Source: Bacteroidales bacterium (lineage in GTDB: Bacteria; Bacteroidota; Bacteroidia; Bacteroidales; WCHB1-69). Taken from it: a DNA stretch of 64,000 bases. The DNA lies in NCBI GenBank assembly GCA_017649855.1, contig JAGCGA010000003.1:62001-126000 (forward strand), read 5' to 3'. Every line of letters starts with the position of its first letter. The first letter of the stretch is position 1. The position numbers and the translations under genes were made by a program. The notes below the pieces were generated by a model that saw only the letters and a program-made list of their open reading frames with translations, was not told the origin of the DNA and searched no databases. Shown here piece by piece: positions 49,909-58,065 of this stretch.

Positions 49909-50621
49909 TATTTCACCAACAGTTTCTTGGAAGACAACATACGGCCATCGCTTTCTATGCCATAGAAATAGATACCTGCTTTAACACCCGTGAGGTCCAC
50001 CACGCTCTTGCCAGAGCCAGAAGCCACTCCCCGGTATACTTCCATGCCCGTCAGATTGCGAATAACGACATAGGCATTGGAGACATTATCCAGGCTATAT
50101 TCCAAGGTGACAGAAGAGGTAGCAGGGTTCGGGTAAGCGGAGAGCTTCGAAACAGAAGCAAACTCCTGAACACCCGTTGTTGGCGTATAATTGATCGTGA
50201 AACAGATGGTGTCGCTAGCATCGTCAGCATTCACAATCGTGAAGCGAACCCGCTGCGTAGCGTCATTCTGGGGTGAAAAAGAAGCATGGAACACATTTGC
50301 CTCATCCGTCAGGTCCCAAAATGATTCAGCATCCAAAAAGAGTTCTTGAGACGTGTTGCCGGTATAGCAAGTGCCGCCGACACAAAAGGTGATGGAGCTG
50401 GGATCAGCATCGGTCAGCACCTGTTTGCGCACCCGGAAATAGACATCTTCCTGCGTGTTGTTGAAAAATTCAACATACGTGTTGGTGGTAACGCCTATGG
50501 TCGGTTGAACGTAAATAGTGGCGTTGTTGGGAAGCGTCGCGTTCTCGTATTTCAATGTAAGAGGCTGTGCGCCAAGGGCTAAGGCGAACAGGCAAAATAA
50601 TATGGTAAACAGATTTCTCAT
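49908..50621 (-). CDS. small T9SS type A sorting-domain protein
   Basis: 237 residues. Signal peptide MRNLFTILFCLFALALGAQ; a beta-sandwich-like mature domain (VYFRVRKQVLTDADPSSITF, CVGGTCYTG with a possible disulfide); and a type A C-terminal sorting domain from about 160 (LSAYPNPATSSVTLEYSLDN, AGIYFYGIESDG, SSKKLLVK). It is predicted to be exported by the type IX system. The cargo domain is not recognised. It is the first gene of the hemD row, with its own promoter. Confidence 0.85.
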   Translation of the reverse strand: MRNLFTILFCLFALALGAQPLTLKYENATLPNNATIYVQPTIGVTTNTYVEFFNNTQEDVYFRVRKQVLTDADPSSITFCVGGTCYTGNTSQELFLDAESFWDLTDEANVFHASFSPQNDATQRVRFTIVNADDASDTICFTINYTPTTGVQEFASVSKLSAYPNPATSSVTLEYSLDNVSNAYVVIRNLTGMEVYRGVASGSGKSVVDLTGVKAGIYFYGIESDGRMLSSKKLLVK

Positions 50622-50647
50622 ATTCTTGTACGTTTTTTTTCAGGCTA

Positions 50648-50655
50648 CAAAAATA
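50648..50655 (-). promoter_or_regulatory. -7 box for the T9SS/hemD row
   Basis: Minus-strand TATTTTTG, 27 bp ahead of the ATG at 50621. Confidence 0.65.
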
Positions 50656-50691
50656 CAAAAAATATTGCTTTTTACAAGGGAGGATAAAAAA

Positions 50692-51402
50692 TTATGACAA
50701 ATTCTGCAAAAGCTTCATAAACAGCTGGTTGAAAGGCGGAGCCACTACTTCTATCGCCTCGTGCCGGACAGGATGTTCAAACCGGAGTCGCCGGGCGTGG
50801 AGCGAGATGCTGCCATCCTCATTGGATCTTCTGGCCCCATACTTCAAATCGCCCTTGATAGGACAACCGATAGCCGAGAGTTGGGCCCGGATCTGATGGT
50901 GTCTTCCTGTATGCAGATCCACCTCCAGCAAGTGATAACGGTCGCCACTTGCCATCAGGTGATAGGAGAGTTCGGCGCGTTGCCAGCCCTCCCGTTCCAC
51001 CTTGGAGGCTTCTGACGTGTTGGTGCGCTCATTCTTGCGCAGATAGTGTAGCAGCGTGCCCTCCGGCTCTTCCGGCGCCTGCTCCACGATGGCCCAGTAG
51101 GTTTTCTGTAACGTCCGCTCCTTGACCATCGCGTTCATTCGGGCCAGCGCTTTGGAGGTCTTGGCAAAGATGACCGCACCGCTGACGGGCCTGTCGATAC
51201 GGTGCACCAGTCCGCAGAAGACGTTGCCGGGCTTGTTGGCACTCACCTTGATATATTGGCGCACCAACTCCAGCAAAGGCTCGTCGCCTGTCTTGTCGCC
51301 CTGCACAATCTCCCCCGCCCGCTTGTTCACAACAAGCAGATGGTTGTCTTCGTAGAGGATACGGCTGCCGATGTCGGCCAAATCAGTATTGTTCTGACTC
51401 AT
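50692..51402 (-). CDS. RluA-family pseudouridine synthase
   Basis: 236 residues from ATG 51402 ([20 protein letters not shown]); the frame is open upstream but only as panB's shadow. [19 protein letters not shown] carries the catalytic aspartate in the RluA-type HRxDxxxSG motif, preceded by [14 protein letters not shown] and followed by [20 protein letters not shown] and [11 protein letters not shown]. No S4 domain is present. It isomerises uridines in rRNA or tRNA; the target is not determinable. It overlaps panB by 20 bp. Confidence 0.9.
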   Translation of the reverse strand: MSQNNTDLADIGSRILYEDNHLLVVNKRAGEIVQGDKTGDEPLLELVRQYIKVSANKPGNVFCGLVHRIDRPVSGAVIFAKTSKALARMNAMVKERTLQKTYWAIVEQAPEEPEGTLLHYLRKNERTNTSEASKVEREGWQRAELSYHLMASGDRYHLLEVDLHTGRHHQIRAQLSAIGCPIKGDLKYGARRSNEDGSISLHARRLRFEHPVRHEAIEVVAPPFNQLFMKLLQNLS

Positions 51403-52204
51403 TGGGGAAGTTGCGGCTCTTGACATCGTCGATATAATGCTCGATGGCGCCCACAATCTCCTCGCTGAGGTTCAGGTAACGGCGCAGGAAGCGGGGTGAG
51501 AACTGTTGGGTGATGCCCATCATGTCGTGGAAAACGAGCACCTGACCGCTGGTCTCGCGACCGGCGCCAATGCCAATGGTCGGGATATGGAGCGTATCGG
51601 TGACCTTTGCGGCCAACGTGGCCGGAATCTTCTCCAGCACCAACGCAAAGCAACCGTGTTCTTCCAGCAGTTTGGCATTCTCCATCAGCTGATCGGCCTC
51701 CTCCTCGCTGGTGGCACGCACCGCGTAGGTGCCAAACTTGTTGATAGACTGAGGGGTAAGGCCAAGATGCCCCATCACGGGGATGCCGGCGCTGAGGATG
51801 CGGTCGATGGACTCGATGACCTCTGCCCCACCCTCCAGCTTGACGGCGTCGGCGCCCGACTCCTTCATGATGCGGATGGCGGAGGCCAGGGCCTGCTTGG
51901 AGTTGCCTTGATAAGTGCCAAACGGCAGATCCACCACCACCAGCGCGCGCTTGACGGCACGCACCACCGAACAGGCATGGTAGATCATGTCATCCAACGT
52001 GATGGGCAAGGTGGTCTTGTAGCCCGCCATCACATTGGCGGCAGAGTCGCCCACCAGGATGACATCGATCTTCGCCATATCCAACAAAGTGGCGATAGAA
52101 TAGTCGTAAGCCGTCAGCATGGCAATACGCTCGTTGGCATTGCGCATTTTCTGCAGCGTGTTGGTCGTGATTTTCGTAATGTTCTCTGTTAAATATCCAG
52201 CCAT
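51383..52204 (-). CDS. panB: 3-methyl-2-oxobutanoate hydroxymethyltransferase
   Basis: 273 residues from ATG 52204 ([20 protein letters not shown]); an upstream in-frame ATG lies before the promoter box and is rejected. Metal and substrate residues are in [28 protein letters not shown] and AVKLEGG; other segments are [14 protein letters not shown] and [20 protein letters not shown]. The enzyme makes ketopantoate, the first committed step to pantothenate and CoA. panC/panD are not adjacent. Confidence 0.95.
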   Translation of the reverse strand: MAGYLTENITKITTNTLQKMRNANERIAMLTAYDYSIATLLDMAKIDVILVGDSAANVMAGYKTTLPITLDDMIYHACSVVRAVKRALVVVDLPFGTYQGNSKQALASAIRIMKESGADAVKLEGGAEVIESIDRILSAGIPVMGHLGLTPQSINKFGTYAVRATSEEEADQLMENAKLLEEHGCFALVLEKIPATLAAKVTDTLHIPTIGIGAGRETSGQVLVFHDMMGITQQFSPRFLRRYLNLSEEIVGAIEHYIDDVKSRNFPNESEQY

Positions 52205-52227
52205 TTCTGCTTTGAATTTAGAAAGCG

Positions 52228-52235
52228 CAAAAATA
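52228..52235 (-). promoter_or_regulatory. -7 box for panB
   Basis: Minus-strand TATTTTTG, 24 bp ahead of the ATG at 52204; it fixes the panB start. Confidence 0.68.
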
Positions 52236-52273
52236 GTAAAAAATACAATGTGCAGTCGACTATTTGCCATTGG

Positions 52274-52620
52274 TTGCGGAAAAATGCAGAAACTATGCGG
52301 AAGTGATGCGGAAACTCAAGGAAGAATGATGACAAAATAATTTCCACGTATTTCTGTTTTTTCCGCACATTTCCGCATCAAAGAGAGTAGATTGCGGAAA
52401 AATGCAGAAACTATGCGGAAGAAATGCGGAAACTTAAGGAAGAATATGGATAATAATATTTCCGCGTATTTCTGTTTTTTCCGCACATTTCCGCATCAAA
52501 GAGAGTAAATTGCGGAAAAATGCAGAAGCCATGCGGAAGAAATGCGGAAACTTAAGGAAGAATATGGATAATAATATTTCCGTGTATTCCGCCACTTCCG
52601 CCTATTTCCGCATCAAAAAA
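52274..52620. repeat. three tandem 118-bp palindromic units
   Basis: Units begin with TTGCGGAAAAATGCAG at 52274, 52392 and 52510, an exact 118-bp period; the first two also end identically in CCGCATCAAAGAGAGTA. Within each unit the left half has repeated (T)GCGGAA words and the right half their complements TTCCGC(A), so each unit can fold into a long hairpin. The third unit diverges near its end and merges with the terminator of the galactose row. No coding potential is seen. Confidence 0.9.
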
Positions 52621-52646
52621 AGGGAGAACCTATCGGCTCCCCCTTT
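52614..52646 (-). terminator. Rho-independent terminator of the galactose row
   Basis: Minus strand AAGGGGGAGCC and GGTTCTCCCTT pair (with G-U pairs) around a 4-nt loop and run into seven T. It lies 25 bp after the MFS gene stop. Confidence 0.82.
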
Positions 52647-52670
52647 GAAAACTATTAAATCATCACTCCC

Positions 52671-53969
52671 TTACTCCACCGGAATGTCCGTATTGACGTT
52701 CTTGGAGCCCCAGAGGGCATAGAACAGGATGTAGGCGGCGCAGGCCAGCACCACGAAGAAGCTGGTCATGTAGCTACCCGTAACGTCGGCGAGCCAGCCC
52801 TGGAGACCCAGCACGATGGCGAAGCCGAACACCATGGTCATGAAAGCACCGGAGGCGATGGCAGTGTATTTGCCCAATCCTTCCGTTGCCAAGTTGAAGA
52901 TGGCGCCCCACATCACAGAGGAGCACAGACCGACGAGGATGAAGGCGAAGATGCCAATCGGCACTTGCGCCCAGATCACGGAGAGGTTAGCCCAGTCGAT
53001 GCCGGGGACCTTGACCATCACAGAGCTGGGGGCGAACATGCCGAAGGCGACGAGCGCCACAGCCAAGCCAGACACAGTGGCCAGCATGGTCTTCGTGGAG
53101 ACCTTTCCGCCGATGGCGCCACCGATGAACCGGCCGACGAGCATCATCAGCCAATAAACGGCTACAATAAGTCCTACCACCGTGCCGTCCATGCCCAAAC
53201 CTGGCGTGGCAGCATCCGGGGCGGCTGTCATATACTGCATCATGTAGGTGGGAGGACCCACTTCCACAGAGCCATACAGGAAGATGGCCAGGATACCCAA
53301 TTTGAAATGACGGAAGGAGAAGGCGCTGTACTTGTCTTTCGGCGCGTTGGCATCCTTCAGCTCAACAGGCTGTTGCGGCTCCTCAATCTTGGTGAAGAGG
53401 ATCACGATGAAGGCGACCACGAAGATGGCCAGGGCGATCATCAGCGCGGGGGTGGCATCGGCAATCTTAGCCTTGGTAGCCTCACCGATGAGCGCACCCA
53501 TGATGATGTACACCGCCACAGCAGCGGCAGAGTTGAAGACACCACCGATCTGGATCAGCTGATTGCCCTTGTTGCCACCACCGCCCAGCAGGTTGAGCAT
53601 CGGGTTGACGACCGTGTTCAGCATGCACATGCAGAAACCGGCGATGAAGGCACCCACCAAATAGACGGCGAAGCTGCCGACCTGACCGCTGAGCCATTGT
53701 ACCAGGATACCGACAATACCGACAGCCAAAGCCATCAAGGCGGTCTTCTTGTAGCCAAAACGCTTGATCAGCATGCCCGAAGGAATACCCATCACCAAAT
53801 AGGCGATAAAGTTGCCGTAATTACCAATCTGGGACAAAAAGTTCGAGGCCCCAAACTGGTTTTTGACGATGACGGCCATCGGTGAACACAAGTTGGTCAC
53901 GAAGGCGATCATCGCAAAGAGGGCGATCATCACAATGATAGCACCCCATTGTTTTGTTTTTGTACTCAT
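52671..53969 (-). CDS. sugar MFS transporter (FucP/GlcP-like)
   Basis: 432 residues with about twelve hydrophobic spans. The start MSTKTKQWGAIIVMIALFAM and the first loop NLCSPMAVIVKNQFGASNFL, then YLVMGIPSGMLIKRFGYKKT, are of the FHS (fucose/glucose-galactose:H+) family. The neighbours encode aldose 1-epimerase and galactokinase, so galactose or glucose is the probable substrate. It is the last gene of the row and is followed by a terminator. Confidence 0.88.
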   Translation of the reverse strand: MSTKTKQWGAIIVMIALFAMIAFVTNLCSPMAVIVKNQFGASNFLSQIGNYGNFIAYLVMGIPSGMLIKRFGYKKTALMALAVGIVGILVQWLSGQVGSFAVYLVGAFIAGFCMCMLNTVVNPMLNLLGGGGNKGNQLIQIGGVFNSAAAVAVYIIMGALIGEATKAKIADATPALMIALAIFVVAFIVILFTKIEEPQQPVELKDANAPKDKYSAFSFRHFKLGILAIFLYGSVEVGPPTYMMQYMTAAPDAATPGLGMDGTVVGLIVAVYWLMMLVGRFIGGAIGGKVSTKTMLATVSGLAVALVAFGMFAPSSVMVKVPGIDWANLSVIWAQVPIGIFAFILVGLCSSVMWGAIFNLATEGLGKYTAIASGAFMTMVFGFAIVLGLQGWLADVTGSYMTSFFVVLACAAYILFYALWGSKNVNTDIPVE

Positions 53970-53979
53970 TTGTTCGTTA

Positions 53980-55044
53980 TTATAAAGTTGTTAAAAAATA
54001 AAATTTGATTGATTTCTGATATGTTTCACCGGGTCGGAGGATAGTGCCGGGGAAGTTGTCATGATTGGGAGCGTCGGGCAGGGCCTGGCACTCCAGCGCC
54101 ACCCCATCATAATCATGATATTGGTGACCATTCTTCCCTAATGGACAGCCTTCCAGCCAGTTGCCGGTATAGACCTGCAGTCCGGGCTGGTTCGTGGCGA
54201 TCCCGACCACACGGCCGGTCCCCTCATGCGAGAGCACAGCAGCCATGCGCAGTGTGTCGTCGTCATCATCATCCATTTCCAGCACCCAACAACTATCGTA
54301 ACCTTTGCCAAAACGGAGAGCCTCAAAGTCTGCCCGGATGTCTTGCCCGATCAACTTCTCTTCGCGGAAATCCATGGGGGTTCCTGCTACGGGAAGCATT
54401 TTGCCTGTGGGGATAAGATCTGGGGCCGTATCCAGATAGCGTTCTGCATAGATTCTCAGATGATGATCCAGCACATCGCCAACGCCCTCGCCTTTCAGGT
54501 TAAAGTAGGTGTGATTGGTCAGATTGACAATTGTCGGCTTGTCGGTCGTAGCCTGCATATCCACCTGCAGTGCATTGGTTTCCAGGAAAGTATAGCGCAC
54601 CGTGGCGGTCAGTTTGCCGGGGTAGCCTTGCTCTCCGTCTGCCGCAGTGTAGGTGAAGACCACGCTGTCGCCCACCACCTCGCCGTTCCACTTGCGGTTG
54701 GCAAAGCCCAACGCGCCGCCATGGAGGTGGTGCTTGCCGGCGGCCGTGTTCAGGTCCAGCTGATAGGTCTCGCCATCGATGCTGAAGCGGCCGTAGGCGA
54801 TGCGGTTGGCACTGCGTCCGGGCACCTTGCCCATGCAGGGGCCGTCGCCGAAGTAGTCTTCAGCCTTGGCATAGCCCAGGACGATATCCGCCATACGGCC
54901 ATCCCTGTCGGGGGTCATGAGGCTGACAATACCCGCCCCAATCTCGCTCAACTGCACGCGCAGGCCATGCTCGTTCTCTATCGTGAACAGCCGTACATCA
55001 GCCCCCTCATGATCCTTACCCCAGATTTTTGTTTCAATATGCAT
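53980..55044 (-). CDS. galM: aldose 1-epimerase (mutarotase)
   Basis: 354 residues. The catalytic histidine is in LTNHTYFNLKGEG (about 178-190) and another conserved histidine in AAGKHHLHGGALGFANRKW; the catalytic glutamate is expected in YDGVALECQALPDAPNH; NWLEGCPLGKNG is also conserved. It interconverts alpha and beta anomers of galactose or glucose before GalK. It precedes the transporter gene by 10 bp on the same strand. Confidence 0.94.
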   Translation of the reverse strand: MHIETKIWGKDHEGADVRLFTIENEHGLRVQLSEIGAGIVSLMTPDRDGRMADIVLGYAKAEDYFGDGPCMGKVPGRSANRIAYGRFSIDGETYQLDLNTAAGKHHLHGGALGFANRKWNGEVVGDSVVFTYTAADGEQGYPGKLTATVRYTFLETNALQVDMQATTDKPTIVNLTNHTYFNLKGEGVGDVLDHHLRIYAERYLDTAPDLIPTGKMLPVAGTPMDFREEKLIGQDIRADFEALRFGKGYDSCWVLEMDDDDDDTLRMAAVLSHEGTGRVVGIATNQPGLQVYTGNWLEGCPLGKNGHQYHDYDGVALECQALPDAPNHDNFPGTILRPGETYQKSIKFYFLTTL

Positions 55045-55176
55045 TTATTTAGAAATGTTGAATTGTTGAACTGTTGAAATGTTGAATTGTTGAATTGTTG
55101 AGAAATCCTCCCTATTATCTATGAACTTTGACTATGAACTTTGGCCGTTAGCCATGAACCACCAACTATTATCTAT

Positions 55177-55255
55177 TATCTGTTATCTATTATTCTACCC
55201 AGTTCTTGCCCCTGCGGGGCCGCTCAAGGAATAACTATTATCTATAATCTATTAA
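55177..55255 (+). repeat. left copy of an inverted repeat flanking the NTP-transferase gene
   Basis: About 70 bp centred on the palindrome GCCCCTGCGGGGC (55208-55220) with flanks TATTCTACC and GGAATAACTATT, the near-exact reverse complement of 56190-56260. The rest of the gap 55045-55176 consists of degenerate words such as GTTGAATT and ACTTTGACTATGA; no gene is seen. Confidence 0.78.
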
Positions 55256-56164
55256 CTATACCCACAACCTCTCCGGATACACGCCCTTCCCAATCAGCTC
55301 CCGCACCTTGCGCATCACCTCGGGTTTGTCTTCCTTATAGGTGACCCCAAACCAAGAGGCGTTGCTGGAGAGCACTTTCACCTTGGCAGTGCCGTCGTTA
55401 ATAGCGTTGTTGACCATCAACGGGATGTAGAACTCGGCTTTGATATTGGTCTGGGCGGGCCCTTTCAAAAACTCTACAAAGCCCTTCTCTGAGTAATCGA
55501 AGAAGTCGGGGGTGAAGCCGAAGAAGTTCATGGAGACGAGCGAATCCATGTCCAAGGGATGCGAGCCGGTCTCGTCGGTGTAGGCTGCGCCGCCATCATC
55601 GGTATGGCCGATGGCAGTGCGCTCCACGATGGTCAGCAGGTTGTCGTCCGCATCGGCGGTGCAGATGCCACGCGACACGGTGCCGAAATCGGACATGGTA
55701 TTGCGCAGCTTGTAAGCCACCATGCTATAGGCTCCTTTTTGGCCTGCGCAATGACGCAAATAGTCGGCCAGCACCTCGTAGGCTTCCTTGCCGTAGAAGT
55801 CGTCCGCATTAATGGCGGCGAACGGCTCGTGGATCACATCCTTGGCCATCAGCACGGCGTGGCAGGTGCCCCACGGCTTCACACGCCCTTCCGGCACCGT
55901 GAAGCCCGCCGGCAGCTTGTCGAGCGACTGGTACACATACTCTACCGGGATGCCGAACTTCTCGGTGTTATTGACTTTCTTAAACGCCTCGGCGAAGTCT
56001 TCGCGGATGACGAAGACCACCTTGCCGAAGCCGGCACGTTTGGCGTCATAAATGGAATAATCGAGGATGGCCTCATTGTTGGGACCGATGCCGTCCATCT
56101 GCTTCAAGGCCCCATAGCGGGAACCCAAGCCAGCGGCGAGAACTAATAATGTAGGAGAAGACAT
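55256..56164 (-). CDS. NTP-transferase family nucleotidyltransferase (sugar-1-phosphate)
   Basis: 302 residues. LVLAAGLGSRYGALKQMDGI is the nucleotide-binding signature (GxGxRxxxxKQ), followed by AILDYSIYDAKRAGFGKVVF, FAAINADDFYGKEAY with the metal-binding aspartates, and a FTPDFFDYSEKGFVEFL segment. It belongs to the family of UTP/dTTP:sugar-1-phosphate nucleotidyltransferases. Lying between galM and galK, with no galT in view, it could convert galactose-1-phosphate or glucose-1-phosphate to the UDP sugar; this substrate choice is an inference. Confidence 0.85.
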   Translation of the reverse strand: MSSPTLLVLAAGLGSRYGALKQMDGIGPNNEAILDYSIYDAKRAGFGKVVFVIREDFAEAFKKVNNTEKFGIPVEYVYQSLDKLPAGFTVPEGRVKPWGTCHAVLMAKDVIHEPFAAINADDFYGKEAYEVLADYLRHCAGQKGAYSMVAYKLRNTMSDFGTVSRGICTADADDNLLTIVERTAIGHTDDGGAAYTDETGSHPLDMDSLVSMNFFGFTPDFFDYSEKGFVEFLKGPAQTNIKAEFYIPLMVNNAINDGTAKVKVLSSNASWFGVTYKEDKPEVMRKVRELIGKGVYPERLWV

Positions 56165-56189
56165 GTTGAAAGTTATTAGTTAATAGTTG

Positions 56190-56260
56190 ATAGTTAATAG
56201 TTATTCATTGAGCGGCCCCGCAGGGGCAAGAGCTTGGTAGAATGATAGATAATAGATAAG
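56190..56260 (-). repeat. right copy of the inverted repeat flanking the NTP-transferase gene
   Basis: Contains GCCCCGCAGGGGC (56215-56227) inside GAGCGGCCCCGCAGGGGC-type sequence and the TAGATAATAGATAA words; reverse complement of 55177-55255 with a few differences. The gap 56165-56275 holds nothing else. Confidence 0.78.
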
Positions 56261-56275
56261 AGTTATTATAGAAAA

Positions 56276-57421
56276 TTAGATTTTGCGACTTCCGTCGGAG
56301 ATCACGACGTCGTAGACCTTGGGTTCGTGGCCGAAGTGGGCGGCGAATCGTTCCTGGGCGGTAGTAATGAACGTGTCGTACAGTTCCTCCTTCACCAGGT
56401 TGATGGTGCAGCCGCCGAAGCCGCCACCCATCACACGCGAGCCGGTGACGCCGCACTCCTTGGCTATTTCGTTGAGGAAGTCCAGCTCGTCGCAGCTAAC
56501 CTCATAAAGCTTGCTCATGCCATGATGGGTACCATACATCTTCTCCCCCACAGTCTCATAGTCGCCGCGTCCCAAGGCCTCGCAGACATCCAGCACCCGC
56601 TGTTTCTCTTCTATCACGTAGGCTGCGCGGCGGTAATCCTCTTCCGAGATCTCACTCCAGACCTCTTCAAGCATCGGCATATCGGCATCACTGAGGTACT
56701 TGACTTCCGGATGACGGGCCGCGATATGGCGGCAGACATTCTCGCACGACTCCCGGCGTTTGTTGTACGCCGACGAGGCCAGCTCGTGCTTCACTACCGT
56801 ATCCAGCAGTACCAGCTTATAGCCTTTCGGGGCAAATGGGAAATACTCAAACTCCATGGTGGCACAGTTGAGACGCATCAGATGGCCGGTCTTGCCAAAC
56901 AGGGAGGCAAACTGGTCCATGATGCCGCATTTCACCCCGCAGTAGTTGTGCTCCGTGGCCTGCCCGATACGGGCCAGCTCGAACTTGTCTATTCCTAGAT
57001 GCAGGAGATCATTCAAGGCAAATGCGAAAGTGCTCTCCAGGGCCGCAGATGACGACATGCCAGCACCCACGGGGACATCTCCATAGAAAGCCGTGTCAAA
57101 GCCTTGCAACTGATAGCCACGCTTCTGGATTTCACGACAGACACCAAAGATATAACAGGCCCAGTGATCGGCGGGCTTGTCCTCCTCACGCATGCCGAAC
57201 TCGCAATATTCGTCGTAATCGACCGCATATGCCCGCACCTTGTCGGTACCATTCATCGACACACAAGCATAAATGGCCTTGTCGATGGCACCGGGAAAAA
57301 CAAATCCCCCATTATAGTCCGTATGTTCACCAATCAGGTTCACACGGCCCGGGGAGGCATACAAGGCTCCCTCTCCTCCAAAGCGTTGATGAAAAAGAGA
57401 TTGTAAGGTATCTATATTCAT
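56276..57421 (-). CDS. galK: galactokinase
   Basis: 381 residues from ATG 57421 (MNIDTLQSLFHQRFGGEGAL); an in-frame start ten codons upstream adds only a non-conserved tail. GRVNLIGEHTDYNGGFVFP is the galactokinase signature, DVPVGAGMSSSAALESTFAF the GHMP ATP loop, CGIMDQFASLFGK contains the catalytic aspartate region, and SRVMGGGFGGCTINLVKEE the third GHMP motif. It phosphorylates galactose at C1. It is the first gene of the galK/NTP-transferase/galM/MFS row. Confidence 0.96.
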   Translation of the reverse strand: MNIDTLQSLFHQRFGGEGALYASPGRVNLIGEHTDYNGGFVFPGAIDKAIYACVSMNGTDKVRAYAVDYDEYCEFGMREEDKPADHWACYIFGVCREIQKRGYQLQGFDTAFYGDVPVGAGMSSSAALESTFAFALNDLLHLGIDKFELARIGQATEHNYCGVKCGIMDQFASLFGKTGHLMRLNCATMEFEYFPFAPKGYKLVLLDTVVKHELASSAYNKRRESCENVCRHIAARHPEVKYLSDADMPMLEEVWSEISEEDYRRAAYVIEEKQRVLDVCEALGRGDYETVGEKMYGTHHGMSKLYEVSCDELDFLNEIAKECGVTGSRVMGGGFGGCTINLVKEELYDTFITTAQERFAAHFGHEPKVYDVVISDGSRKI

Positions 57422-57571
57422 TATTTGTATAAATTTCAAACGAGGGCGCAAATTAACAAAAATTTGAATCGAATACGAATCTATTTTTCAACACCCATCA
57501 CTGAACAAGTCATCCTCTTGAAAAGTGTCGCCTTGACCTCTATTTTTTTTCGAGGGATACCATAAAATAAC

Positions 57572-57579
57572 TATTTTTG
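57572..57579 (+). promoter_or_regulatory. -7 box for the rhodanese gene
   Basis: TATTTTTG followed by CAACC, 72 bp before the ATG at 57652. The gap 57422-57571 is otherwise featureless and AT-rich. Confidence 0.65.
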
Positions 57580-57651
57580 CAACCTTAAAAACAAAGACCT
57601 TTATTGTTCCGACTTCATTTTAATCCTACACAATATCAAAACACGTTTTTT

Positions 57652-58050
57652 ATGAAAAAAATTCTCACCACACTCATCCTTCTGTTCTGCATCGCGGGTG
57701 CCGCCTTTTCCCAAGAGGTGAAATTCACCTCCATGGACAATGATGCTTTTGCCAAACTCATCAAGAAAAAAAGCGTCCAGCTTGTGGACGTGCGCGATGC
57801 GAGACAATACAACAAAAGTCACATCAAAGGAGCCATCAATATTGAGTTCTCCTCCAAAGGATTCGACCGCATGGTGTCGGAACTTAAGAAAAAGAAGCCC
57901 ATTGCCATCTATTGCAACTCCGGACGCAGCAGCAAATCAGCAGCCAAGAAGCTCATAGAACTAGGTTTCAAAAAAGTGTATGAGTTGGACAACGGTTTTC
58001 GCAAATGGGAGGGTGCCAAAGAGCCCTCTGCCAATAATAGTCAGCAATAA
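57652..58050 (+). CDS. exported rhodanese-domain protein
   Basis: 132 residues from ATG 57652, which opens the signal peptide MKKILTTLILLFCIAGAAFS; an in-frame ATG at 57604 adds a non-signal leader. One rhodanese domain covers about 28-122 (VQLVDVRDARQYNKSHIKGA, IAIYCNSGRSSKSAAKKLIE) with the active-site cysteine in YCNSGRS. A periplasmic sulfurtransferase or sulfur-carrier role is likely. nqrA starts 15 bp later. Confidence 0.9.
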   Translation: MKKILTTLILLFCIAGAAFSQEVKFTSMDNDAFAKLIKKKSVQLVDVRDARQYNKSHIKGAINIEFSSKGFDRMVSELKKKKPIAIYCNSGRSSKSAAKKLIELGFKKVYELDNGFRKWEGAKEPSANNSQQ

Positions 58051-58065
58051 TTGAAGAATCGACCC

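Noticed and set aside
52119..52340. Plus-strand frame over panB start and first 118-bp unit
   Set aside because: It crosses panB antisense and the tandem repeats; not conserved between repeat units.
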